Of a DNA stretch of 64,000 bases, positions 24,157-35,624 are shown in pieces. The translations under genes and the position numbers were made by a program. Below the pieces are notes generated by a model. The model was given only the letters and a program-made list of their open reading frames with translations. It searched no databases and had not been told where the DNA came from. Source of the stretch: Pycnopodia helianthoides (Eukaryota > Echinodermata > Asteroidea > Forcipulatida > Asteriidae). The number at the start of each line of letters is the position of its first letter. Positions within the stretch are counted from its first letter, which is position 1. The stretch spans positions 7,622,501 through 7,686,500 of the forward strand of contig CM063263.1 of NCBI GenBank assembly GCA_032158295.1. The letters run 5' to 3'.

Positions 24157-25240
24157 CCCCTGGAAAGGAGTTTCCACTTAACTCTTGAAAAATCATGACA
24201 TTTAAAGTTGTTATGTTCAAGAAGGAAATGCCTACTCATTGAGCTTTTTTTATTTTTATTTTTATTTTTAAGGAGTCTTGAAAATTTTACCTTATAAGGA
24301 AAATAGCCTCAAATTTATGTGCAACCCCGCAAGATACATATTTTGCTTTAGGAGTTTCCTAGTCTGCATTAACTGTTCATCATGATGCATGCTCAACGTT
24401 TAAGTCAATGCAACAATGTGATGTCTTGGTCATGTTTGTCGTGGTCAGGGCTATTGTTTGTGGGTCAAACTAAAAGGGAATGGCACCTCTTTCATTCTCT
24501 CATTAGTGTAGGAGACTTAATATTATTTTTATCTGTTGTTTTTCATTTAAGGTTTTTGCTTGCATTTATTGCTTTTAATCGCTTTTTGCTAGTTTACCTT
24601 TATAGTGCAATCTTTACAACCTAGGCTGTTACTATGAACAAAAGAAAAAGGACTGGTTTGTTCGATATGTCTGTGGCTCTATCAACGATTACTTTCAACA
24701 ATGAGTTGTACATTTAGACCTGCGTCTGTCTCCCTTTATACATGTACGTGTAGGAACATTATAGTTCCCTATTATTGAATGTAAAACATGTAAAGTGGTT
24801 GAATAATGAAAAAGCAAAGTTGTGCTCTTTAATTTACTGCATACTGTGAGGTTTTGCAGGGTCCATTAACAGTGTTGCTGACTCGAATCGGTGACTTGGA
24901 TGCGATTCTGACTTGTGTTACAATTGTTTGAGAATTTGACTTTGCTTGGCTTTGCCTTGACTTAAAAAAACATTACTTGCAGCTTGATTTTATTTGAACA
25001 AAAATGACAGTAGACTTGACTTTGGGAAAAAATTACTTGGTTACAACAGTTTATATTGGTATTTAGGGAATGAGGGTGGGTGCTTTTTGGTGATTTTTAA
25101 AAAAGGAAAACAAAATCTGTATTTAAATCATATTGGTGTGAATTTGGAATTTGCCTTTCTGTACGGAAGAAAAGAAATTAGAGAGATGCACAGGTGGTCC
25201 TCTAGTAATAAAATTATGTTTTCTTGATTTTTAAAAAATT
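23460..25240. other. Non-coding stretch, probable intron or intergenic
   Basis: There is no supported exon. The stretch holds a decayed half copy of the 485-665 fold-back at about 23,490-23,565, an A-run at 23,852-23,870, a G-run at 23,885-23,897, and a TTTTTGTG/poly-T tract at 24,085-24,153. Confidence 0.55.
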
Positions 25241-25242
25241 TG

Positions 25243-25975
25243 GATGAGACACGGAATGAACCACTTAGAAGACCAAACCGACCTTGTATCTACTGCGGCC
25301 TAATGCAGACACAACTTAGCCGTCATCTAAAGAGAAAGCACAGAAAAGAAGAGGAGGTCAAAGCCGCACTCCAGCTACCTCGTACAGAAAGAATTGAAGC
25401 AATGAGTCAGATAAGGAAAGATGCAATCTTTCAAGAAAATGTTTAAGAGAATAAGGACTGACTGTCGGCAGCCATTGTTGCGAGAGCGTCAACAAGGAGA
25501 TGCAGAAGTTGTCATGTGTGGACAATGCCATGGATTTTATAGTGTTCCCGCATATGGCGCCACAAACAAGTTTGCCATAGGGCATGTAGTAATAAAGTGT
25601 CGTCAGTGCCTGTTACATCATTGCTTCAAACTGAAGTTGGAGGGCGATTTAATTCCGAGGTTCTTCTTCGTTTTCGTAATGACGACATTGGATCAATCTG
25701 CAGGAGTGATCCGATGATAGTCCATGTGGGAAAAAAGTTATGGGCAAAATCTGTGCAAAGAGCAAAAGTATCATTATGAATGATATGAGGAAGTTGGGTA
25801 ACTTACTTCACAAGATGAGGTGCATTTCAGAGAACACGACCCTCACAGGGGAGGATATTTTAAAGAGACAAAATTTCAGTTTTTTTGGAAATGCTCTTGA
25901 CAGGCTTACAGACAAATCTTGTGATGAGATTAAGGCAGGACTCCGATTAAGTTTGGGTTACCTTATTAAAAACCC
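25243..25975 (+). pseudogene. Frame-broken ORF with CxYC...HLKRKH zinc-finger-like start
   Basis: Three overlapping frames join into one protein-like sequence. Part 1 (25,243-25,446) has RPCIYCGLMQTQLSRHLKRK, a Cys2-His2-type knuckle, then ERIEAMSQIRKDAIFQENV. Part 2 (25,421 frame) has EVVMCGQCHGFYS. Part 3 (25,597 frame) has LLRFRNDDIGSICRSDPMIV and GKKLWAKS. Part 4 (25,740 frame) has IMNDMRKLGNLLHKM and TGEDILKRQNF. The order and spacing resemble a multicopy family of uncharacterised proteins that I recall from fish and marine invertebrates; that is memory, not a search. At least three frame breaks (about 25,445, 25,600 and 25,777) make it a pseudogene or an error-laden copy. No acceptor was found at the start. 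It could be a further exon of the SET-BRCT gene. Confidence 0.5.
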
Positions 25976-28900
25976 TTATTTTTTTCTTTTTCCCCTTTTT
26001 TCCCAAAAAATTTTAAAATAAAAAAAAATTTTTTAATTTTAAACCCAATTCCTAAACAAAAACTCTTTTTTTCAAAAAAATATAAATTTTTTTTTTTAAA
26101 AATTTAAAAAGGTTTTTTTTTTCCCTTTTTTTTTCTTCCCTCACTTCCAAAAAAAAAAAAACACACAAAAAACAAAACCCCCCCAAAACCCCCAAAACCC
26201 CCAAACCCCCCCAAACCCCCCCCCAAAAACACAAAAAAACAAAACTATTTTTTTTTTTTTTTTTTTAATCTAAAATTTAACCCCCAAAAAAAAAAAACCC
26301 AAAAACCAACCCAAAAAAAAAAAAACACCCCCACCCCCCCAAAAAAAAAATATTAAAAAACCCCTTTCCCCCAACACAACCCTAACTATTAAAAAACACA
26401 CCATAAATATTTTTTAAAAAAACAAAAAAAAAAAAAAAATTTTTTTTCCCTTTTTTAATTCCCCTTTTAAAAAAAAAAATCCCCTAAAAAATTTAAACAC
26501 CTTTTTTCACCCCCCCAAAAAAAAAAAATATTTAAAAAAAACCACCCAAAAAAAAACCCCCAAAACCCCTTTCCCATTCATCCCTTTTATTTTTTTAACT
26601 CTTTACAAAAAAAATTTTTTTTAACCCTTTTTTAACCCCCCAAAAAAAAAAAATACCAACCTAAAAATTTTTTTAAAACCCCCCCCACACCCCAAAAAAA
26701 AAATTTTTTAAAAAACCCCCCCAATCACAACCCATAATATTAAAAACACACCATATTTTAAAAAACAACCCAAAAAACCCCAAAAAATTTTTTTTTTCCC
26801 TTTTAAAAAATTTCCCCAACAAAAAAAACCAACCTAAAAAATTTTAAAAACACCCCTTTTTTCCCATTACCCCCAAAAAAAAATTTATAAGAACCCCCTC
26901 GCATCACTAACCCATAACTATTACAATTCTCCCCCTTTTTTTTATTTTTTTAAGTATTTTCAAAACGAAAAATTTTTTTAAAACCTTTTTTAAATTTTTC
27001 CCCAAAAAAAAAAACCCAACCCCAAAAAAAAATTTTTTTTAAAAAAACCCTTTTCCTTCACTTAAACCCCCCCGAAAGAAAAAAGGATTTTTCTGAAGAA
27101 AGGACCATCCCCAATCACAAAAACCCCCTGAAGGGGTTTACAATTCATCCCGGGAATTTTAAAAATTTTTTAAATCTTCACAAAATTAAAAATTTTGTTT
27201 TTTGTTGTTTTTTTGCCCCAATCAAAAAAATCCCCCAACCCCAAATAATTATAAAAAACCACTTTTTTTCCTTAGCTGTGCCCCCCCCGAAAGAAGAAAA
27301 AAGTGATTAAATGGAAGAACGGACCCCCGCAATCCAAAACCCTGAAGCGATTCAATTATCACCAGGTTTTTTATTTTTTTAACCCAATTTACCCAAATTT
27401 AAAAATTTGGGGTTTTTTAAATTCTTTTTTGTTTGTTAATTACAAAAAAATCCCCCGCAAAAATTTTATTTTAAAACACCTTTTTCCCTCACGTGCCCCC
27501 CCAGAAAAAGAAATTTTTTTTTGGGGGAAAAAAAAGGCCCCTTCCCCCAAAATAACCCAAAAAAATGTTTTTAAAAATTCATCCCCCGGTATTTTAATTT
27601 TTTTCAACTATTTTTTTCAAAACTAAAAAATTTTTTTTAAAGTTTTTTTTTCTTTGTTCAATTCCAAAAAAAAAACCCAAAATTTCTAAAAATATTTTAA
27701 ACCCTCTTTTTCTTCAGCTGTGACCCCCAAAAAAAGGGGTGATTGATAAAAAAGGGCCCCCGCAACACTAAAAATAAAAATGATTAAAATTTCCCATAAA
27801 AGGGGTATTTATTTGTTTTTAAAATCTTTAAAATTAAAAATTTTTTGTATCGTCCTGTTTTTATTTCCCCCCAATAACTAAAAAAAAAAACCCCAAAAAT
27901 TTTAAAAATTTAAAAAACCCCCCTTTTTTTGAAAAAACCCCCCGAAAAAGGGAAGAGGATTAAAGGAAAAAGGACCCCCCAAAATAACCCCGAACTATTC
28001 TTTATACCGGTGTTTTTTTTCTTCCGTCCTTACAAAAAGAAAATTTTTTTTATACGTTTTCGTCATTTTTTTTTCCCCAATTGGAAAAAAATCCGGGGTT
28101 TTTTAATTGTATTGAACAATTTCTCTTTACGGAAACCAAAAAAAAAATTTTCCTAAACCCAATTAGCAAAATAACAAGGCGGAGCCCCTCTTTTCCCAAA
28201 AAAAATTTGATTTTCAAGAAAAAAATTTTTTTTTTTCCCTTTTTTTTTCAAGCCCCCTTTGAACAATTCAAAAAAACTGCAATGATGAAGGAATGTGTTT
28301 AAAATTTTTGGGGGGGGGAACCCCTGAAATTTGGAAAAGTCACCTTTTTTCCAGAATGGAATTTTGGGAAAATCCGTAGAAACCCCACAAGAAAGTTTTG
28401 TTCAAAAGAAAAAAATTTTTGTTTTAGTTAATTTTTTTTTATTGTGTACACCCCCACAAAACCCAGGTGAATCCCTTGAAAAAAAAAAAACAAAGCAATT
28501 TTTAAAAATGTCAAGACTCCCCGGGAATTAATTTTTTTAAAAAATTTTTCTAAATTACTTTCAAAACTCTTTTGAAGGTTGTCCCTTTTTTTATGTCCCG
28601 TTTGCCTTTTTTTTTTAGTTTTAAAACCCTTAATTTTAAAAGGGGGTTTAAAAAAATTTAAATTTTTTAAAAAAAAAGAGAAATTCAAAAAAAGGAACAA
28701 AGGGAAATTTAATTTATGGTGACCCCCCCAAAAAAAATGCAACATTTTTTTTGGGGGGTTTTGTATTTTTCCCCTTTCTTTTTTCCCGAAAAAACTGCAA
28801 AAAGACCAATTGTATTTTTTAAAATTTTTTCTTAACACAGCGTTTTTAAAATTTAATTTTTTTTTAAAACCCCTTTTAATTTAGGGGCACAAATTCTGGG

Positions 28901-31900
28901 AAAAATTGTTATCCTTTTTTGGTTTTAAGAAAATGTTAAAAAAACAAATTATTTCTTGGGAAAACAAAATCAAAATTTTTAAATTTTTTTTTTTTATTTT
29001 ACAAAAATCGAAAAATTCATAAAATATAAAATTTTGGGAGGCAATATCCTTCCCCATTAAAGTGAATTGGGGAAGGAGCGGTACAGTGTGGGCCAAAGTA
29101 GAAGGGGGCCACTAACCAGCCCTGGGACCATAATTAACACGGCCAACCTAAATCAAAGTTTTGTTTTTTTTCGGGGGGGGGCGGGGAAAACCCTAAAAAA
29201 AGAAATCCCCCTTTATTTCCAAAAGGGGAAGGAACCAGGGGCCAATTTTGGGGAAAGGCAGCGCCTTTAAAACCCCTTCACCCCTACTAGGATTTGCAAA
29301 TCAAATTTAACTTAATTTAATTTTTTTTTAAAATTTTTGTACTAAACCACCAGGGGGAGGGAACAAATGTCAGCAAAGGAACAGCAAGGTTAAAGGAATT
29401 AAACCCAAAATATGGACAGAGTTTTTAGGTTGGATTTCCCCAGGTAAGTTAAAAATTTGTAAACCAACCAGGTAAATTTTGATTTATAAATAAAACTTTT
29501 GCTAAGAAAATAAACGCAAAAATCACTTTAACACGACTACTTATTAAGATTTGGGCAAAAAAATTTTTAAAAAAGGGGAAAAAATTTTTTAAAAGAAAGC
29601 TTAGTTTAAAAAAAAACAAAAAAAAATTTTTTAATTTTTTTTTTTATTTTGGACATTTCCTATATATGTGGTTGCCAACATTTTAAAAGTAAAAAAAATT
29701 TAACTTTTTTCCAAGAAAAAATACCCGCCCCCAACCCCTTATAAAAGAATAAAACTTCTTTTTTTCTTTTAAAAAAAAACAGATAATCCCATCAGAATTA
29801 AAATAAAAATTTAAATTTTGGTAGGGCACATTTCCTAAACCCCTACAAAACACTAAAAATAGGTCAGTTAACAAAACAAATAAAATTGGCACAAATTCCC
29901 CAAATTTGGGTTCACAACAGTTTTTTTACGCCTTTTTATGAGTTTAAAAAGAAGAGTTTTTTTTTTTAAGATAAGTGTTCGGGGTTTAAAAAATTCCTTT
30001 CCCTAAAGGCCCCTTTTTTTTTGTTTTCCCTCAAGGAAAAAAATCGGTGGAAAATTTTAAAGAAAAGTTTTTCCCCAACTTAAAATTTTGGGGTAAAGGC
30101 GAAGGTTTTTTAAAATAAGTTTCAAGAAGGGAAAAACGAGAAAAAACAAAAAAAAAAAAGGATTTTGAATTGATAATTTTTTTTCCAAATAAAAACTGGG
30201 GGATTCCAGGGCAAAAAAGGTTTGGGACCATCCCCCCATAATAAAAAATTTTTGACCCGGGGTTGGGGGTCATAAGAAAAACCCCCTAAGAAAAAAAAAA
30301 TTCACTTTTTTTCCGGGAGAATTTAAAGGGAATTTTTTTTTTAATTTCCCCCCAAACTCGTTTTATAACCTTTAAAAGTTGGGGGGGCAATCATTTTAAA
30401 GTTCCCCTTTAGATTTCCTTAAGAAAAATTTTAAAGAATTTAACAAAAAATTTACATTTTGATAAACATTTTTTAAAGGGGTTTACGTTTCCTGCATTTG
30501 TTTTTAAAAATATAGGAAAGCCTATTCTAAAAAACAAAATAAGTCAAACAAAACCCATATAAAGCAGTTTTTTCCCTTTAAATAAAAATTTTAAAAGAAA
30601 ATTTTTAGGTGTTGGTTTACCCGGGGGCCCTTTTAAAATTTTTAACCCCTCTCAAAAAAAATTTTGTTTATAAAAATATTTTGGGGTTTTTCGGAGTCCC
30701 AAAGAACCCAAAATTCAAATTGTAAGACCAAAACTGTTATTTAACTTTTGACCATTTACAAAATTTTGCAAATTGGGAAAAAAGAATATTTTCGAAGGCT
30801 TGATAAAAAAAAAAACAAAAAATCTCTCTTTTTAAATTTTTTTTAGTTTTGATTTACTTTTTCCTATTCTTGTGACCCTGGCCTATGAAAAAACCCCCAT
30901 GCCAAGTTTTCTAAAGTTAAACACAAAACGTGGGTTTAAATTTTTTTTGTACAAAAAAAAAAACGCCAACTTTTGGGGAAAAAAAAAAAAAAAAAAAAGC
31001 AAAAATAAAATTTACCCCCAAAATTTTTTTTTTTTTCCAGAAAAAGTATTTTAAAAAATTGGACCTTTGATTCTAGGGCATTTTAAGGTCAAATGAAATT
31101 TGTTTTAAAACCGCGGTGCCCAAAGGATTTTTTCCTAAGGGGGGCGTTTTCAAACCACCGTCATCAAAAATTTCCGTTTTTCCTAAGTCTAACAAATTAT
31201 AACATAAATTAACATTTTAATAAAAAATTTTGGGGTTTGGCCCCACAAATTTTTTATTTTCAAACGCCTAAACAAATTTTAACACTCAGAGATAGAAAAC
31301 ATTAAGGATTTTTTTTATCAAGTACATTAAGGTATGGTATGAATTTGTTACGATATTTTTTCTTTTTTAAATCTGGCCCCGTTTTGGGGTGTTTTTCAAA
31401 AGGAAACAAAAAGAATACTTGATGATCGAGAGAATTTTTTTAGTAAAATGTTAGTTTTGTCGCCCTTTAAAAAATTTTTTGGGGGTTTGGTTGAAGGGGG
31501 GTTTAAATACTTTTTTATGTTAATATCAAATCAAAAAAAAACATTTAAAAAAATATAAAGTCCAAAAGATTCCTGAAAGGGTGTATAGAAAAGTTTGAGG
31601 CTTATCGTATACATGAATTCCAGTTGGTAACAATGATAAGGGGTTTAAAAAGGGATATTTAAACAAAACTGGGGCTTAAAAACAAAAAATCAGCGTATTC
31701 CAAATTTTTCTTTCAAGAGAATTTTTTTTTAAAATTTAGATTTGGGAAAGTTTTATGAGGAGTTTTAAATGGTTTGGGGGGCTTACATGTCCTCCCCTAC
31801 CCTCCATTGCTTTCCTGCTAAAAAACAATACCGTTTTAAAACAAGATTAAATAAATTAAAAACCCTTTTTTGGGGATAAAACATTGTTTCGGAAAGTTTT

Positions 31901-32605
31901 CTGGTTTGGTATTTTTGTTTTCATTAATATTTTTTAGGTCGACCCCTATTTTAAAAGAAACAAATTTGACCAAAAACACCAAAAGCTTTTTTTTTTTTTT
32001 CAATTTAAAAAATTTTAAAGAAATTTTAAGGAAGTTGGTTTCCTTTTTTTGGTTCTTTTAAAATTTTTCTATTTCATTTGTCAAAAATTCTTTTTTTTTC
32101 AAAAAATCTTCCGGTTTGATTTTTGAAGTGTTAAAGGAATTTTCAGAATTGGTTTAAAAAACCAAAACTTTTTTAAATAATTTTTTTATCAAATTTTTTA
32201 AATTTAATTTTAACCCAAGATATTTTAAAATAAAAAAAATCCCCCGAAATTTTCTTCGAAAGATATTTGAGGTTTTTAAATAATTTTTTGGGGTTTTACC
32301 TCAGGGGGAAATTTTTCATTTTTGAATTCATAAAATTTTTTTATGCCCAAATGTTTTAATCTTTTTTTTCACAAAATTTTTCTGACCCAGGGGCCCATCG
32401 ATCTCAAAACCAAGGTTTGCAGTTTAGATTTGGGGGTTAAAAAAGTGTTAACTAAAAATTTTTTTTAAATTTTTTATTTAAAATCCTGTGAAAAAGGACG
32501 TCAATTGTTTGTCGAGCAAAAAAACAGTTTTTGGCAAGTTAGCAAATCCACAAAGACATTTCAGCCCGGAAAAAAAGCATTTGTACCAAATTTACTGACG
32601 CTGCT
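25975..32605. other. Abnormal homopolymer-rich, partly G-less sequence abutting a scaffold gap
   Basis: From about 25,975 to 27,060 G is nearly absent and the sequence is runs of A, T and C. From 27,060 to 32,605 G returns, but runs of A, T, C or G of 5-12 bases dominate and no ORF resembles a protein. The stretch begins inside the zinc-finger-like ORF and ends at a 100-N gap. It most resembles uncorrected or over-collapsed read sequence used to fill a gap. No genes are called here. Confidence 0.75.
26130..28150 (+). repeat. Decayed about 215-bp tandem array with an exon-like core
   Basis: A recognisable core recurs at about 26,683, 26,866, 27,058, 27,274, 27,489, 27,719 and 27,930. The clearest are at 27,274 (TGTGCCCCCCCCGAAAGAAG, AAATGGAAGAACGGACCCCC, CGATTCAATTATCACCAGG) and 27,719. 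A TTCAG- or TTAG-like acceptor often precedes the core and GGTATTTT/GGTTTTTT follows it, so the unit may once have held an exon. Units closer to 26 kb are progressively stripped of G. Confidence 0.5.
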
Positions 32606-32705
32606 NNNNNNNNNNNNNNNNNNNNNNNNNNNNNNNNNNNNNNNNNNNNNNNNNNNNNNNNNNNNNNNNNNNNNNNNNNNNNNNNNNNNNNNNNNNNNNN
32701 NNNNN
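32606..32705. other. Assembly gap (100 N)
   Basis: Exactly 100 N, the conventional marker for a gap of unknown size. Confidence 0.99.
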
Positions 32706-32816
32706 CCGAATTGGCGGCTACAGCTAACGGCTACGACTGTTGCTATACTTCAACGCATGCTGACGCGGCGGTCCAGCCGTAGCCGTAGCTGTAGCCGCCA
32801 ATTCGGACACGGCTTT
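32706..32816. repeat. Fold-back MITE family C, copy 1 (touches gap)
   Basis: The arms CCGAATTGGCGGCTACAGCT and AGCTGTAGCCGCCAATTCGG enclose CGTAGCCGTAGC-type imperfect repeats. The left terminus is cut by the gap. Related copies are at 43,453-43,572 and 57,766-57,890. Confidence 0.8.
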
Positions 32817-32819
32817 AGC

Positions 32820-35600
32820 GTCCTTGCTCCGTGCTGTTTGATTGCTTCAGAAGACACGGTTTACACAAATATTTGTAAACCACTGCCTACACAGATTCAG
32901 CGGTTTAGAGTTACTGACAAAAAGGTCTGTATGTACGATCCTATTATTTAGGTTAGTTGAAAAATGTCATTGCCAACCTTTCGGCAACCCCCTTGCCGAT
33001 GAGGTTAAATAATGGAGGTATCCTTGCTCTATGGTTATATAGACCATGTATGGCATACATCACTTTCAGCAACATGTGTGTGTGTGTGTGATAAAAGGCT
33101 CTGGGAACAATCACTGATGAAAACCAACTGTGTTAAGTGTACTCAAAAAACGTACATCTTCATTTGAGTCCCGCAAGCTGACTTTACTTTGCCACCGTGA
33201 ATTGTAAGTAATATGAAATGCATCACTGCAGTGGCGTTATGTCTTAACCCCCACTCTCTACCCGCCCCTCCCCGAATTAAAATATTCTGTCAGCATTTTG
33301 TATCGCTGTATAACAAACGCTTCATAGCTGCATGTTATACGATGAAACCAACTTAAATGAGAAGTATAATGGACAGTGTTTTGACAACCAACAGTCACGT
33401 TGCCATGGCAACCGCTTCCGCTAAAACAATATGGAGGATACAGGCAGAAAACTGGGAAGCAATCTCCAGAGAATTAAGAGTTTTAATCATTTACAATTAC
33501 CCTCGCAATCTGAGTTTTAATGATGGAGAATTTTCCAGCAGAATGGTTGCAATATAAGTTTCTGTCCTCGTCATACTCCATTATTAAATATTAATATGAC
33601 CTAAATTTTTACAACAAACTATAAATCTGATGAAGATAGTAATAACGTGACACGATTCTGTTTTCAATGAACTGTTATTGTTATCATTTTAGTTTGTTTT
33701 TGTTTTTTACCACAATTTTTCAGAAAAGGAAGCTGCACTATAATAAACGCCCAAATCAAATATAGGTACTTTCATTTTGTCAACGTTTCGGTTTGTTTGT
33801 TTGCTTGGCTATTTAGTTTTTGTTCAAGCGGAACATGTAAGTTGATGTTTTCAAATTTTGATTGTACTGATATTGACAGAGGTAGACAATTTTGAACGAT
33901 CGGTTTTAAAAACCTAATAATTCCTCAAACATGGCTTCCACCAAATCCATAAGATCAACGCATAGCTCTGTACGTTATCATACCATGACAATCAGACAGG
34001 TGGTATCCATAATTGCAAGTCATCAGCAATCCCTTCACACCATACTACACTTTGGAAATCTCTCCCTGAGACTATCGTGGGGATCGAGAGGCCTAAGACA
34101 TTATTTTTGTCAACTTTTCAGTTCGGTGTGAGAATCATTTTGAGTCTCTCCCCAACTATCTTTTGAACATTTTTTTTTTCTTCAAAACGTCGAGTTTTGA
34201 AGTCCTCATCTTTTAATCTCAAATGAGTACAATCTTACACAACACCCATAACAATTTTTTACATGGTCCGTTTTTTATGAATCTTGCCAAAGTAATCCAA
34301 AAGCCAACGTTTCTAAAGATTACACATACCGGTAATTTCCCCTTTGTACATTACATTTTATACCTTTCTTTTTGGTTGGCAAGCCGTTTGCCACCATTTT
34401 TTGTAAATTTTATTATTTTATTCATTTATTTATTTGTTTGTTTGGTTTTTGTTGTTGTTTTTCTTCTTCAATGATATGAAGCTTGAAGAAGGAATATTGC
34501 ACTCATCCTCTTCAAAAAGGTGAGGGTGTGGCCGATAAATAACCTTACCTTACTGGTTATAGCAAGCTTGCATCCATACGTGCAAACCGCCAAATTGGAG
34601 AGTCCTTGTAACCAACAATCTTCCGTAAACAAATCACCAGTCCTGCCGTCATTTTATCGATTTTTCGGGCATGGTGATGGGTGTATTGTCATGCATTCGC
34701 ATTGCGATATTGGCAAAATGTTAACATACTATACTAAGGACCAACTTATATAAATATGTTACACAGAACATAATCTTAGCAAATTCGTATGCGGTACACC
34801 GGTCGAAAAATATGATGGCAGGTAATCTGTTCCTGGTAAGCAACATTTTTCTGTGCTTAGCAACTTTGTTCTACTTACAAGCTACATGAAATATGGCTAA
34901 GGCCACACGCCAGGCTTTCCCCTGCACATAACTCATTCAGGATGCTCAGGTACAATTTTATAATTCGTGCAAGAGAACCGCCAATATTATAAACAATTTA
35001 TAAATGTTGCTTCGGGTGTAGCAGTTACATAAAACATAACGTCAAGTTGTTTGATTATGTGCAATTTATATTCCAAATAATATCATCTGAATAAAAATGT
35101 GGTATAATAGATGTTAACTTACACTCCATCAGTGTAAGGGCAAAAACCAAATAGTAAAATGTGGTTAATATGTACATAAGAACCAAGAACTTTTCTCAAA
35201 AGGTTTTCATTTAGAAGATTGTTCAACAAATATCTAGGCCTACGACCCAGGGGGCGGGGGCAGCATGAAGAAAAAAAACTTGGACAGAGAAAGCAAAGTC
35301 TCTTTACCCAGTATTAGAAATTGGTACTTGTGTTCTTATCTGTGAAACGAATTGCAGGCAAATCAACCCCTCTGCCCCCTAAACCAAAGAGTCCCCATAC
35401 GCCCATGGTTCAACAGTTCTCTCTATAGGCAGTAAGTTAGCAGTTGAACTTTTTGAAAAAACCTCCATTATGCCAGGGGCTTTGGGTATACTCCCTACCA
35501 CGAGAGGGCGCTATATCCATCATTCTGTCTTCTTCTTGTATTGATGGTGAGTACTTCAGTTCTTTAAAAAGTTCTAAAAGTTTTAAAGTTTCCTGGGAAA
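32820..35600. other. Intergenic stretch without a supported gene
   Basis: Only short unsupported ORFs are seen. A (GT)n run lies at 33,078-33,090. A perfect RFX-type X-box palindrome is listed separately. Part of repeat family D is visible at about 34,830-34,890. Confidence 0.5.
33399..33412. promoter_or_regulatory. Perfect X-box (RFX-type) palindrome
   Basis: GTTGCCATGGCAAC is a perfect 14-base inverted repeat matching the RFX consensus GTNRCC(N0-3)RGYAAC, which marks promoters of ciliary genes in animals. It lies in a short ORF of doubtful reality (ATG at 33,357 or 33,369), and no downstream gene was recognised. It may be chance. Confidence 0.35.
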
Positions 35601-35624
35601 ATCAGGGAAGAATCCTGAGCTAGA

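Noticed and set aside
27303..28838. Several Lys/Phe-rich ORFs in the homopolymer region
   Set aside because: Composition is set by A and T runs. No motif, no splice context, and the sequence quality is doubtful.
32505..32951. ORF spanning the first gap
   Set aside because: It crosses 100 N and joins damaged sequence to a fold-back repeat. The frame continuity is meaningless.
33931..34131. 66-codon ORF starting MASTKSIRS
   Set aside because: No splice partner, motif or conserved neighbour. Indistinguishable from chance.
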